Positions 6,848 to 15,583 of a stretch of DNA of 19,607 bases are shown here, in pieces. The notes beneath the pieces are model-generated. The model did no database searches. It was given only the letters and a program-made list of their open reading frames with translations, and was not told where the DNA came from. Positions within the stretch are counted from its first letter, which is position 1, and every line of letters begins with the position of its first letter. The translations under genes were made by a program, and so were the position numbers. The stretch is from Elusimicrobiales bacterium (GTDB lineage: Bacteria; Elusimicrobiota; Elusimicrobia; Elusimicrobiales; UBA9959): NCBI GenBank assembly GCA_026419335.1, contig JANZZP010000078.1, positions 1-19,607 of the forward strand, written 5' to 3'.

Positions 6848-8844
6848 ACGAAAAGGAAGCAAAGAAAAGAATAGCTGAATTAAAAAAAATTATTCAAAAA
6901 CATAATTATTTATATTATGTAGAAAATAAAACTGAAATTACAGATGCTGAATTTGATAATTTAATGAACGAGTTAAAAGAATTAGAAAATCAATTTCCAC
7001 ACCTTATAACTCCTGATTCTCCAACACAAAGAGTTGGGGGAATAGCATCATCAGATTTTAAACCCGTTAAACATATGCCTCCAATGTTGTCTTTGGATAA
7101 CTGTTATTCGGAGTATGAATTCAAGCAATGGGTTGATAGAATAAAAAAAACATTAAAAGAAGATGAAATAGAATTTTTATGTGAACCAAAAATAGATGGA
7201 GTTTCTTGTGCAATTGAATATATAGATGGAATATTTAGTAAAGCATCTACAAGAGGAGATGGGGAAATTGGAGAGGATGTAACAGAAAACGTTAAAACTA
7301 TTAAATCAATACCTATGAAGATAGATGTTAAAAAAAATTCACTTATTGAAATAAGAGGTGAAATTTATTTAAATGTTACAGATTTCAATGAAATAAATAA
7401 TCAGCAGATTAAAAAAGGAGAAGAACCATTTTCAAATCCAAGAAATGCTGCAAGTGGGTCACTTCGACAGAAAGATCCTACTATCACAGCCCAAAGAAAA
7501 TTAAGATTTGCAGCTCATTCTTATGGAAAAATGGAAGGAATAGACAAACCAAAAACTCAATATGATTTTTTAAAAATGTGCCAAAATTGGTTAATTCCAA
7601 CCAACAAGTACTGGGAAAAAACAAATAACATATTAGAAGTAATTGGTTTTTATAAAAAAATGTCTGAGGATAGAAAAAAATTGGAATTTGAAATTGATGG
7701 CATAGTTGTCAAAATTAATAGTTTTGAACACCAAAAAATTCTTGGACAAACATCAAAAAGTCCAAGGTGGGCTATTGCATTTAAATTTAAAGCAGAACAA
7801 TCTAAAACAAAATTAAAAGATATAATATTTTCTGTAGGAAGAACTGGAATAATTACTCCAGTAGCAGTATTAGAACCAGTTAAATGTGGAGGAGTAATAA
7901 TATCAAGTTCAACTTTACATAATTTTGAAGAAATAAAAAGACTTGAAATAAAAATAGGAGATAATGTCATAGTAGAAAGAGCAGGAGATGTAATACCCAA
8001 AATAGTCAGAGTTGTAAAAGAAGATAGAAATGGAAGTGAAAAAGATATAGATATACCAAAAACTTGCCCTAGTTGTAAATCAATGCTTTTTCAAGATGAT
8101 GATGAAGTTTATATAAGATGTATAAATCCAAACTGTCCTGCACAAATAAAAGGGAAAATTGTACATTTTGCGTCAAGAGATGCTATGAATATAGATGGGT
8201 TAGGGGAGAATACCGTAAAAGATTTATTAGAAAAAAGAATTGTTAAAAAAATATCAGATATATACAAATTGAAAAAAGAAGATTTAATGAAACTAAACTT
8301 ATTTAAAGAAAAAAAAAGTCAAAACATACTTAAGCAAATTGAAAACTCAAAACAACAAAATTTAAACAAGCTTATTTATGCACTCGGTATCAAACATGTT
8401 GGAGAAAAAATATCACAAATACTGGCAGAAAAATTTGGAAATATTGATAATTTAGCTAATGCTAATGAAAAAGAGTTATCTTCTGTAGGAGAAATAGGAC
8501 CTATTATTGCAAAATCTATATATCAGTTTTTTCAACAACCTGCTACTAAACAATTAATAGAAGAATTAAAATTAGCTGGTGTTAATATGCATTATAAACC
8601 AACAAATAAAAGCAACACACTAGAAGGACTTACTTTTGTTTTTACAGGAGAACTAAAATCTATGAGTAGAGAAAATGCTCAAAAAAGAGTAATGGAACTA
8701 GGTGGGAAAATAATTTCTTCAGTCTCTTCAAAAACTTCATATGTAGTTGTAGGAAATAATCCAGGTTCAAAATATGATAAAGCTAAAAAACTTGGTATTA
8801 AAATTATAAATGAAGATGAATTTTTAAAACTTATCAACACATGA
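6844..8844 (+). CDS. ligA: NAD+-dependent DNA ligase LigA
   Basis: A 666-residue enzyme of normal length that seals nicks in DNA during replication and repair using NAD+. Domains in order: Ia with the NYLYY NAD-binding helix pair (about 1-70), the adenylation domain with the KxDG motif (Lys116 is the AMP-accepting residue), an OB-fold from about 320, a four-cysteine zinc finger (TCPSC...CINPNC, about 403-426), helix-hairpin-helix repeats (GLGENTV; YALGIKHVGEKI), and a C-terminal BRCT domain from about 590 (LEGLTFVFTGEL). All parts look intact. It starts in the stop codon of nusB and ends in a 4-base overlap with the next gene. This ligase type is bacterial and argues against an archaeal source. 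Confidence 0.98.
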   Translation: MNEKEAKKRIAELKKIIQKHNYLYYVENKTEITDAEFDNLMNELKELENQFPHLITPDSPTQRVGGIASSDFKPVKHMPPMLSLDNCYSEYEFKQWVDRIKKTLKEDEIEFLCEPKIDGVSCAIEYIDGIFSKASTRGDGEIGEDVTENVKTIKSIPMKIDVKKNSLIEIRGEIYLNVTDFNEINNQQIKKGEEPFSNPRNAASGSLRQKDPTITAQRKLRFAAHSYGKMEGIDKPKTQYDFLKMCQNWLIPTNKYWEKTNNILEVIGFYKKMSEDRKKLEFEIDGIVVKINSFEHQKILGQTSKSPRWAIAFKFKAEQSKTKLKDIIFSVGRTGIITPVAVLEPVKCGGVIISSSTLHNFEEIKRLEIKIGDNVIVERAGDVIPKIVRVVKEDRNGSEKDIDIPKTCPSCKSMLFQDDDEVYIRCINPNCPAQIKGKIVHFASRDAMNIDGLGENTVKDLLEKRIVKKISDIYKLKKEDLMKLNLFKEKKSQNILKQIENSKQQNLNKLIYALGIKHVGEKISQILAEKFGNIDNLANANEKELSSVGEIGPIIAKSIYQFFQQPATKQLIEELKLAGVNMHYKPTNKSNTLEGLTFVFTGELKSMSRENAQKRVMELGGKIISSVSSKTSYVVVGNNPGSKYDKAKKLGIKIINEDEFLKLINT

Positions 8845-10232
8845 AAAAAGTTTATATATCTTTATATAACAAACAAGGATTAGAACAAATAGCAAATACA
8901 CTTCATAAAGCAGGGTGGGAAATATATGCTGCTTTATCTACATATAAATATCTTACAGAAAAAGGAATTCCTGTTATTGAAATAAAAACTAATATACATC
9001 CAAATCTTGCAGTTATATCATCATTTTCTTCATTAAAAAATATATTTCAAATACCAAATTTTAATTTAATTATATCAGACATATCAGAAGAATTAGAAGA
9101 TGAAATATATAATTTTATTTTAATAATAGGAGCTGTTAGAAAAAAAATTCCAGTAATATTTAAAGATTACGAAAGATTTATAGAACAAATAAAAATATTT
9201 GGAGATTTAACTAAAAACACATTAGAAGGACTAGAAAATGAAGTTTTAAATTTAATATCTTATATAATAGCTAAGTCTGCATTTTCAAGATATCCATATT
9301 TAAACGAAAAACTTGAATTTAGTGTGATTCCATTAAAAAAAATAAAAGAACTTAAATATGGGGAAAATCCGCATCAAAAAGGGATTCTTTATCTTACTCC
9401 ATTAAAAGGATTTGAATTTGAAATAATAAAAGGAGAATTAAATACGAATCATTTTTTTGACATAAAAAAAGCTTTAGATCTAATGAATGAGATTGAAATT
9501 CCATTTTTAATGACTTTAAACCATTCTAATATATCACATTTTATTTGGGGTAAAGCTCTAACATCTGCTACTAAAATCAATATAGATCATACAGTTGTCT
9601 TTAATGGCAAGTTAAATGAGAAGCTAACTGAGCATTTAATTAATTTGGGGACAAAACTAATTATATCTAGGGATTTTGATGATAATTCTATGAACATGAT
9701 CAAAAAAACATCAAAAAATGAAATTTATGCAGTAAAAATACCACATTACATCAAACCACCAAAAGAACTAGATTTTTTCTATTTTGATAAATATCTTATA
9801 GTTGAAGATAGAAATATACATCCGGTTCTATATAAGACAATTTCAAAAAGAAAAATAGAAACAACTATATATGAAAAAATAAAAATTGGTTCATCCATTA
9901 TAAAACATTCAAAAACTTTTTCATGTGTTATTTTAGCTGAAGAAGAAATTATAGGATATTCGCAGGGTTGCTCTTCCTCATATGATTCTCTTAAAAAATC
10001 CCTTGCTAATATATCTGGAAAAAAAAATATTAAACTTTCTGAAAAATTTGAAAAAATGAGCATAGTATGTGATGGACCACTATCAAAAGAAATGGTGTAT
10101 TTATCCATAAACTATCCAATTGATATTATAGCTGTACCATCATATGAAAATGACAAAGAAATTTTAAAAATACTTGATGAAAAAAATATAATATTAATAG
10201 TGTCGGAAAAAAGGTACTATAGACATGTATAA
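8841..10232 (+). CDS. PurH-like protein (AICAR transformylase/IMP cyclohydrolase family) with degenerate active sites
   Basis: A 463-residue protein homologous along its length to the short PurH type seen in Thermotoga. An MGS-like domain opens with VYISLYNKQGL (about 4-14), LKYGENPHQ is present at 171-179, a VILAEEEIIGYSQG strand sits in the C-terminal part, and the end YYRHV matches the usual RHFRH. Catalytic signatures are altered. The IMP cyclohydrolase KTLHP motif is missing and STGGT reads AALST. The transformylase KHxNPCG motif reads NHSNISH at 227-233, so the essential Lys is Asn while the catalytic His remains. The final FFPF and PGGSIRD motifs read DGPLSK and PSYENDK. The frame is intact with no stop or shift, so this is a maintained, diverged protein rather than a pseudogene. 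It may be a weak PurH, a repurposed purine-intermediate-binding enzyme or a regulator. It overlaps ligA by 4 bases. Confidence 0.75.
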   Translation: MKKVYISLYNKQGLEQIANTLHKAGWEIYAALSTYKYLTEKGIPVIEIKTNIHPNLAVISSFSSLKNIFQIPNFNLIISDISEELEDEIYNFILIIGAVRKKIPVIFKDYERFIEQIKIFGDLTKNTLEGLENEVLNLISYIIAKSAFSRYPYLNEKLEFSVIPLKKIKELKYGENPHQKGILYLTPLKGFEFEIIKGELNTNHFFDIKKALDLMNEIEIPFLMTLNHSNISHFIWGKALTSATKINIDHTVVFNGKLNEKLTEHLINLGTKLIISRDFDDNSMNMIKKTSKNEIYAVKIPHYIKPPKELDFFYFDKYLIVEDRNIHPVLYKTISKRKIETTIYEKIKIGSSIIKHSKTFSCVILAEEEIIGYSQGCSSSYDSLKKSLANISGKKNIKLSEKFEKMSIVCDGPLSKEMVYLSINYPIDIIAVPSYENDKEILKILDEKNIILIVSEKRYYRHV

Positions 10233-10258
10233 AATAATTATGATTACATGGAGGTTAA

Positions 10259-10516
10259 ATGATTATTAAAATTATTATTTTTACCATTATTGTTCTAATC
10301 TCATCAGTTATTCTTACATCTATATTTTTACTTCTAATTAGAAGAGGATTTATCGCAATAAATGAGCTTACCCCTGATGTTGATGAAATAAAAGAAATGC
10401 TTAGAGGTAATACCGCTGTTGCTGATTATTTTTCCAGAATATTATCAGCATTTATAATAGGAATGGCTATTGTGTTATCATGTGCAGTTATAGTATCAAT
10501 TACACTTATAAAATGA
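10259..10516 (+). CDS. Small membrane protein, DUF350-like
   Basis: An 85-residue protein with two membrane helices (about 3-27 and 60-83). Between them is a short loop with NELTPDVDEIKEMLRGNTAVAD, with a central ELTP..DE.....GN.AVA signature. That signature, with a charged helix followed by GN-AVA, is the pattern I know from DUF350 membrane proteins, whose function is unknown; usual members have two such repeats, this one has one. A GGAGG site (10250-10254) 4 bases before the ATG fixes the start. It overlaps the next gene by 4 bases, suggesting that the two proteins work together at the membrane. Confidence 0.65.
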   Translation: MIIKIIIFTIIVLISSVILTSIFLLLIRRGFIAINELTPDVDEIKEMLRGNTAVADYFSRILSAFIIGMAIVLSCAVIVSITLIK

Positions 10517-11724
10517 TTCTCTTATTATCTTTTTTTTTAATTTCCTTTAACATAGTTGATAGGCTGGCAAGTCCATTTTATTATGAGGATTATACAGAAC
10601 AATATCAAACAAATTCAGTTAAGAATAAAAAAAATGATACAAAAGAAACTATTTTTATAATATTTATAGCAACAATATTTATAATATTAATGCCTTCCTC
10701 CCCACGATATTCAAGATATAGATATAGAGATCCAGAATTTGCAAAAAAAATAGATACACTTGGAACAGTTATTGCAGAAACAGCAGTAAAAATATTTCAA
10801 AAAACCCAAGAAAAAAAATTTTTTAAATTTTCAGAAGAAGATTTAATTAATAAAGAGATAGAAATTAAACAAATGTTAAATGAAAATAATATAAATATAC
10901 AAGATATCATAAGTTTTGCACAATCTGCAGTTGAAGAATTATTTAAATACCTTGCAAAAAAAGAAAACCAATTTGAAAAAATTTCTACTGAATCACTATA
11001 TAAAAAAATATCGGATCCTCAGTTATCACCACTTACTCATTCACTAACATACAATATTACAAAAATTTATTTAGTTAATTTTAGGTATAGTATATATGAA
11101 AAAGCTTTTTCGGTATATATAAAATATACTAATTCAAATTTGAAAGAAGAAAAAGGAATATTTATTACTTTTATTGAAGATAACGGTTTTAAAATCTCAT
11201 CAATAGAAAGAGAAGGTGAGTCATATATAATGAAATTAGATAATTTTTATACACAACAAAATTTCACACTTTTTAATAAGGATATTATAAAACAAATTAA
11301 TCCTCAACTGAAAATAGCAGAGATATTCTACGAAATATATACCATAACATGGAAAGACAATTTGAAACCAAGAATGAATATATTTTCAAATGAGGTTATT
11401 TACTCAAAGATTTTAACAGCTCTTGAAAATAGAGAAGAACAAAAACTAAATTTTAAAATATCAAAACTAAAATTATCAAATATTGAAATAATAAATATTC
11501 GTGAAGATTATTCTTCATTATCATTAAAAATAATTGCTCGAATAGTATTTATTATATCTGGCATTTTCTCTAAAAACGGTATCCTACTTGTGAATGAAGA
11601 AGAAAAAATCTGCGATGAAATATGGGAATTCGAAATAAAAGATAAAAAAATATTTTTATGCGACATTATTAAAAAAGAAGGGAAAATTCAACCAAATCCT
11701 CTACAATTAGAATGGTATATATAA
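10513..11724 (+). CDS. Membrane-anchored protein of unknown function
   Basis: I do not recognise this 403-residue protein. An ATG further upstream (10480) would add 11 residues inside the previous gene. I choose the ATG at 10513 because it forms the ATGA overlap used elsewhere in this window and opens with a signal-like hydrophobic stretch (ILLLSFFLISF). A second hydrophobic helix is at about 46-60, followed by a serine/arginine/tyrosine-rich linker (PSSPRYSRYRYR), then a largely charged helical region (about 70-170) and a mixed strand/helix region to the end, presumably outside or at the membrane face. The layout (signal, linker, membrane helix, helical domain) resembles Tim44-like-domain proteins, but I cannot confirm that by motif. 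It pairs with the DUF350-like gene and converges on ssnA with only 7 bases between stops. Confidence 0.6.
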   Translation: MILLLSFFLISFNIVDRLASPFYYEDYTEQYQTNSVKNKKNDTKETIFIIFIATIFIILMPSSPRYSRYRYRDPEFAKKIDTLGTVIAETAVKIFQKTQEKKFFKFSEEDLINKEIEIKQMLNENNINIQDIISFAQSAVEELFKYLAKKENQFEKISTESLYKKISDPQLSPLTHSLTYNITKIYLVNFRYSIYEKAFSVYIKYTNSNLKEEKGIFITFIEDNGFKISSIEREGESYIMKLDNFYTQQNFTLFNKDIIKQINPQLKIAEIFYEIYTITWKDNLKPRMNIFSNEVIYSKILTALENREEQKLNFKISKLKLSNIEIINIREDYSSLSLKIIARIVFIISGIFSKNGILLVNEEEKICDEIWEFEIKDKKIFLCDIIKKEGKIQPNPLQLEWYI

Positions 11725-11731
11725 AAAACTA

Positions 11732-13054
11732 TTATATTCGCTTCCAAAGTTTTTCTGCAACTTCTCTTGATTTAAAATAGATTTCATTTTCATCAATAAA
11801 TCTAATTTTTCTATTTTCCATAAGTATATTACCACCACATATAACATCTCTACAACTACTTTGTGATATTCCAAAAATTAAATGTCCATTAAAATTATTA
11901 TCATTAATTGGAGTAGTCGGATTATAATCAAAAACAACAATATCAGCAGAAAATCCTTCAGATATTTCCCCAATATTTTTAAAAAATTTATTTGCAATAA
12001 TAACATTATTGTGTAGAAGATTAATAATTTCAGAAAAACCAACGGATGGATTTGAATTTTTTAAATGAGATAACCATAATCCCACTCTTGCCTCTTCAAG
12101 CATATTTGTTGTCATAGAATCAGTACCAAGTCCAGTTAAAATTCCTTCCTTAATAAAACTGATAACATCAGATATACCAACTGCATTATTAGCATTAGAT
12201 TGTGGATTTACAACCACACTAGTTTTCGTACTTCTAAGTATCTTAATCTCTTCCTTGTTAACATAAACACAATGAGCAAATATACTTAAAGGACCTGTAA
12301 CTGAAAATTTTTTAAATCTCTCAACAACTCTCATCCCATATCTTTTCATACAAATTTCTTCATCTTTATATGATTCCGCGCAATGGACATGAAAACCAAC
12401 CCCATATTTTAAAGCAATTTCATTTGATTTTTTAAGCGTATCGTCTTCTAAAGTAAAAGATGCATGAAGTCCAAACATCGCATTTATGAATGGATTATAC
12501 TTCTTAGATTTAACATATTTTATAAAATCCTCATTTTCCTTGATTCCTTCATCTCTTATTTTTTTACCGTCTCTATCAGAAACTTCATAACATAATGCCG
12601 CTCTAACACCAAATTTCTCTACTACTTCTTTAATGGTAAAAAGAGAACCTCTAACATAACCGGGCCCAGCATGATGATCTATTATAGTTGTAACTCCATG
12701 TTTTATAGCTGAAATAATAGATACAGCTGCACTATAATAAGTAGAATCTTTATCAAGAGCTTTATCAACTTTCCACCATAGGTTTTTTAAAACTTCTATG
12801 AAATTTTTAGATTTCTTAACACTACTTATTCCTTTTACAAGAGCTGAATAAAAATGCATATGAGGATTTACAAAGCCTGGCATAACTATACAATTAGATG
12901 CATCTATTATATAATCTCTATTACTTTTTTTATAATTTTTAGTAATATTTTTTATAACCCCATCTTCTATAACTATATCATGCCCCTTTAAAATGGTTGG
13001 TCTAGTAAATCCTCTAAAAATAATTCCATTTGTGATTACAATTTTTTTCTTCAT
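11732..13054 (-). CDS. ssnA: SsnA-type aminohydrolase (amidohydrolase superfamily)
   Basis: A 440-residue cytosolic metal-dependent aminohydrolase, the usual SsnA length. Metal ligands are all present: His65 and His67 in NPHMHF, His224 in HVHCAE, His261 in AHCVYV and Asp312 in GLGTDS. NPHMHFYSALVKG and the TDSMTTNMLEE segment are typical of SsnA, the family that travels with selenium-dependent molybdenum hydroxylase genes. It probably deaminates or hydrolyses a purine-like ring, but the substrate is not fixed by sequence. The start is chosen at the ATG at 13054 because AAGGAG lies 7 bases upstream; a TTG 8 codons earlier keeps the frame open but would read through that site. It is divergent from the reductase operon with an 82-base spacer. 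Confidence 0.88.
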   Translation of the reverse strand: MKKKIVITNGIIFRGFTRPTILKGHDIVIEDGVIKNITKNYKKSNRDYIIDASNCIVMPGFVNPHMHFYSALVKGISSVKKSKNFIEVLKNLWWKVDKALDKDSTYYSAAVSIISAIKHGVTTIIDHHAGPGYVRGSLFTIKEVVEKFGVRAALCYEVSDRDGKKIRDEGIKENEDFIKYVKSKKYNPFINAMFGLHASFTLEDDTLKKSNEIALKYGVGFHVHCAESYKDEEICMKRYGMRVVERFKKFSVTGPLSIFAHCVYVNKEEIKILRSTKTSVVVNPQSNANNAVGISDVISFIKEGILTGLGTDSMTTNMLEEARVGLWLSHLKNSNPSVGFSEIINLLHNNVIIANKFFKNIGEISEGFSADIVVFDYNPTTPINDNNFNGHLIFGISQSSCRDVICGGNILMENRKIRFIDENEIYFKSREVAEKLWKRI

Positions 13055-13136
13055 ATTTAAACTCCTTAATTTATACAATCAAATTCTTTTCAAAATTATA
13101 TAAAATTTTATTTGTAATTTTATAATTGGAGGAAAA
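13055..13136. promoter_or_regulatory. Divergent promoter region between ssnA and the reductase operon
   Basis: Two opposed -10 candidates overlap in one AT core at 13092-13110: TATAAT on the minus strand (13095-13100) and TATAAA on the plus strand (13099-13104). Each leads into a leader of roughly 20-35 bases with a good Shine-Dalgarno site: AAGGAG for ssnA (13062-13067, minus) and GGAGG for the reductase (13128-13132). Twelve bases of the core (13092-13103) are identical to part of the palindrome at 3722-3741. Co-regulation of the two flanking gene sets is likely but inferred. Confidence 0.5.
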
Positions 13137-15575
13137 ATGAGAATTCTTACCCAAGCACAAATGAGAGCTGAAATTGAAAAATGCCTATATTGCGAAGAAA
13201 AACCATGTCAAAAAGCATGTCCTTGTGATTGCTCACCAAAAGATTTTATAATGGCTGTAAAAAATTTTACAGATTCTGACTTTAAACGTTCCTCAGAACT
13301 AATTATGTCAAAAAATCCATTAGGATCGGTTTGTGGAGCAATATGTCCTGACTGGTTTTGTATGAAAGCATGTTTAAGAGGAAAAATTGATAAACCAATA
13401 AAAATACCACATATGCAAGTAAGTATAATAGAAAAAACACGAGAAAAAGGAATAAATATAGAAATGAATAAATCTTTTTCAAAACCATATAAAATTGCAG
13501 TAATCGGTGGAGGACCAGCAGGACTTGGATGTAGCGCTGTTTTAGCACAATTAGGATATAATGTGGATATATATGAAAGAAATACACTAGGAGGTGCTCT
13601 TAATCTTATTCCAAAATCAAGGTTAAATAAAGAAATACTAAAAAAAGATATAGATTTTATTAAAACCCTTGGAAATATAAATATTATAAAAAAAGAAATA
13701 AAAAATTATAAAGAACTTTTACGTGACTATAATGCTCTAATCATAGCAAGTGGAGTGTGGAAACAAATAAAACTTAACATAAAAAATGAAGAATATGCTA
13801 TAGAAGGTATAAAGTTTCTTAATAATAAAAAATATAATGTTAAAAACAAAAATATTGCTATTATAGGTGGAGGTGCTGTAGCTTTCGATTGTGCTATAAC
13901 TGCTTTTAAAAATGGAGCAAAATCTGTAGAAATATTTACAAGAAAAAATACTAAAGATATTCAAATACCACAAGACGAATTTTTATCAACTATAAATGAA
14001 AAAGTAAATATAAATGCACGTACTAAAATTAAAGAAATCAAAGTTAAAAACTCTAAAATAAAAGAAGTAGTATTTGAAAAAATAGATGAAAATGGTAAAA
14101 AAATAACAAAAACTGATATTATAAGAGATGATATAAATTTAGTAATCCTTGCAATAAAAAATGAACCAGAAATATTAATTAAAAAAGAAGATAATATATT
14201 TTTATGTGGCGATTTTTTAAATGGTTCTTCATCTGCTGTTGAAGCAATAGCAAGTGGGAAAAATGCTGCAATCGAACTAGATTCTTACATAAAATCAATA
14301 CCTCAAAAAACTATAAAAAAACATATAAACTCAAACGTTCAATTAAAAGGATTCAATCCTGAACCTATCCCACTTAAATGTAATTTTTTTGATTATATTC
14401 TCGATTGTCCATTTTTGATATCAGCATCTCCACATTCTGATGGATTTGAACAGGCAAAAAAAGCATATGAAGAAGGGTGGGCTGGTGTAATAATGAAAAC
14501 AGTTTTTGATAATGTTCCAATACACATACCATCTGAATATATGTTTAAATTTTCAGAGGATACTTACGGGAATTGTGATAACGTTTCGGAAAGGGCTCTT
14601 GATAAAGCAGCCAAAGATATAGAAAAATTAAGAAAACTTTTCCCACATAAACTCACCGCCATTTCCACAGGAGGACCTGTTACAGGAAAAGATGATAATG
14701 ATAGGAAAGTTTGGCAATCAAATACAAAAAAATTAGAAAATGCTGGTGCCTTATTAATAGAATATAGCCTATCATGTCCACAAGGAGGAGATGGTACAAA
14801 AGGAGATATAGTTTCACAAGATGGTGAATTATCTGCAAAAATAATCGAATGGATTCTTGAAATATCTAATCCATATATACCAAAACTCTTTAAGCTTACA
14901 GCTGCAGTAACATCTATAGGTGAAATTTTAAAACACATTAAAAAAATATTTGATAAATATCCTAATAAAAAAGCTGGAATTACTCTTGCTAACTCCTTCC
15001 CAGCATTAGGATGGAAAAAATCAAATTCGAACAATAAAAAATGGTATGAAGGTATTGTGGTAGGATTAAGTGGAAGTGGAATTGCTCCAATAAGCTATTT
15101 AACAGTTGCAAAAGCCGTAAAATCTGGTATTATTATTTCTGCAAATGGCGGTGCTATGGATTGGCTTTCCGCAGCTCATTTCTTAGCAATGGGTGCTAAA
15201 AATGTACAATTTTGCACTCTACCTATGAAAGAAGGTTTTGGTATAATAAAAGATCTTAGGAGTGGTTTATCTTATTTTCTAAAGGAAAATAATTATAGCT
15301 CAATAGATGATATTATAGGTATTGCGCTACCGGAAATAATTACTCCATTTGAAAACCTAGATAATATCAAAAAAATACCTACGGTGATAGAAAAACTTTG
15401 TATCTCTTGTGGAAACTGTACAAGATGTGGTTATCTGGCAGTTAAACTAAACGACAAAGGTAAACCAGAATTTGATCCTTTAAGATGTATCGGTTGCTCT
15501 ATATGCGCAAAAAAATGTCCTTCTGAAGCACTTTATATGAGAAATAGGAAAAATATTAATGAAACAAGAATTTAG
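13137..15575 (+). CDS. Dihydropyrimidine-dehydrogenase-like FeS/FAD/FMN reductase (PreT-PreA fusion type)
   Basis: An 812-residue multidomain redox enzyme with the domain order of dihydropyrimidine dehydrogenase. An N-terminal double [4Fe-4S] domain has Cys16, 19, 24, 28 and Cys66, 70, 75, 79. The FAD domain has GGGPAG at 124-129. An NAD(P)H domain has IIGGGAVAFD at about 241-250, and GDFLNGSSSAVEAIASG closes it. An FMN barrel follows (about 415-735) with the lysine of MKTVF (Lys453) and the active-site Cys546 in SLSCPQ. A C-terminal ferredoxin has Cys754-763 and Cys783-793. Its length equals PreT plus PreA. The pocket differs from true DPD: the substrate-binding Asn before SCP is Ser543, the Asn of the SYN loop is absent, and Asn-Thr is Asn618-Ser619, so another substrate, perhaps an oxopurine or its breakdown product, is likely. 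It heads an operon with the 8-oxoguanine-deaminase-like gene, whose Shine-Dalgarno overlaps this stop. Confidence 0.85.
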   Translation: MRILTQAQMRAEIEKCLYCEEKPCQKACPCDCSPKDFIMAVKNFTDSDFKRSSELIMSKNPLGSVCGAICPDWFCMKACLRGKIDKPIKIPHMQVSIIEKTREKGINIEMNKSFSKPYKIAVIGGGPAGLGCSAVLAQLGYNVDIYERNTLGGALNLIPKSRLNKEILKKDIDFIKTLGNINIIKKEIKNYKELLRDYNALIIASGVWKQIKLNIKNEEYAIEGIKFLNNKKYNVKNKNIAIIGGGAVAFDCAITAFKNGAKSVEIFTRKNTKDIQIPQDEFLSTINEKVNINARTKIKEIKVKNSKIKEVVFEKIDENGKKITKTDIIRDDINLVILAIKNEPEILIKKEDNIFLCGDFLNGSSSAVEAIASGKNAAIELDSYIKSIPQKTIKKHINSNVQLKGFNPEPIPLKCNFFDYILDCPFLISASPHSDGFEQAKKAYEEGWAGVIMKTVFDNVPIHIPSEYMFKFSEDTYGNCDNVSERALDKAAKDIEKLRKLFPHKLTAISTGGPVTGKDDNDRKVWQSNTKKLENAGALLIEYSLSCPQGGDGTKGDIVSQDGELSAKIIEWILEISNPYIPKLFKLTAAVTSIGEILKHIKKIFDKYPNKKAGITLANSFPALGWKKSNSNNKKWYEGIVVGLSGSGIAPISYLTVAKAVKSGIIISANGGAMDWLSAAHFLAMGAKNVQFCTLPMKEGFGIIKDLRSGLSYFLKENNYSSIDDIIGIALPEIITPFENLDNIKKIPTVIEKLCISCGNCTRCGYLAVKLNDKGKPEFDPLRCIGCSICAKKCPSEALYMRNRKNINETRI

Positions 15576-15583
15576 GAGGAAAA

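Noticed and set aside
7650..8000. Antisense open frame within ligA
   Set aside because: Its sequence is the complement of the conserved ligase region and lacks any domain or start signal.
10480..10515. Upstream ATG as the start of the membrane-anchored protein
   Set aside because: It would overlap the DUF350-like gene by 37 bases and precede the signal-like stretch with polar residues; the ATGA overlap at 10513 is the pattern used by neighbouring genes.
13055..13078. TTG at 13078 as the start of ssnA
   Set aside because: The AAGGAG ribosome-binding site would lie inside the coding region; the ATG at 13054 is correctly spaced from it.
13121..13126. TATAAT just before the reductase gene as its -10 box
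   Set aside because: Transcription from it would start inside or after the GGAGG site and lose it; the core near 13099 gives a sensible leader.
14564..15034. Long antisense open frame of 156 codons within the reductase gene
   Set aside because: It lies wholly inside a well-supported coding region, has no ribosome-binding site or recognisable motif, and is explained as a shadow frame.
13137..15575. Assignment of the reductase as YgfK (putative selenate reductase)
   Set aside because: YgfK is longer and has its flavin barrel-like part before the FAD/NAD domains; here the order is FeS-FAD-NAD-FMN barrel-ferredoxin, as in dihydropyrimidine dehydrogenase.
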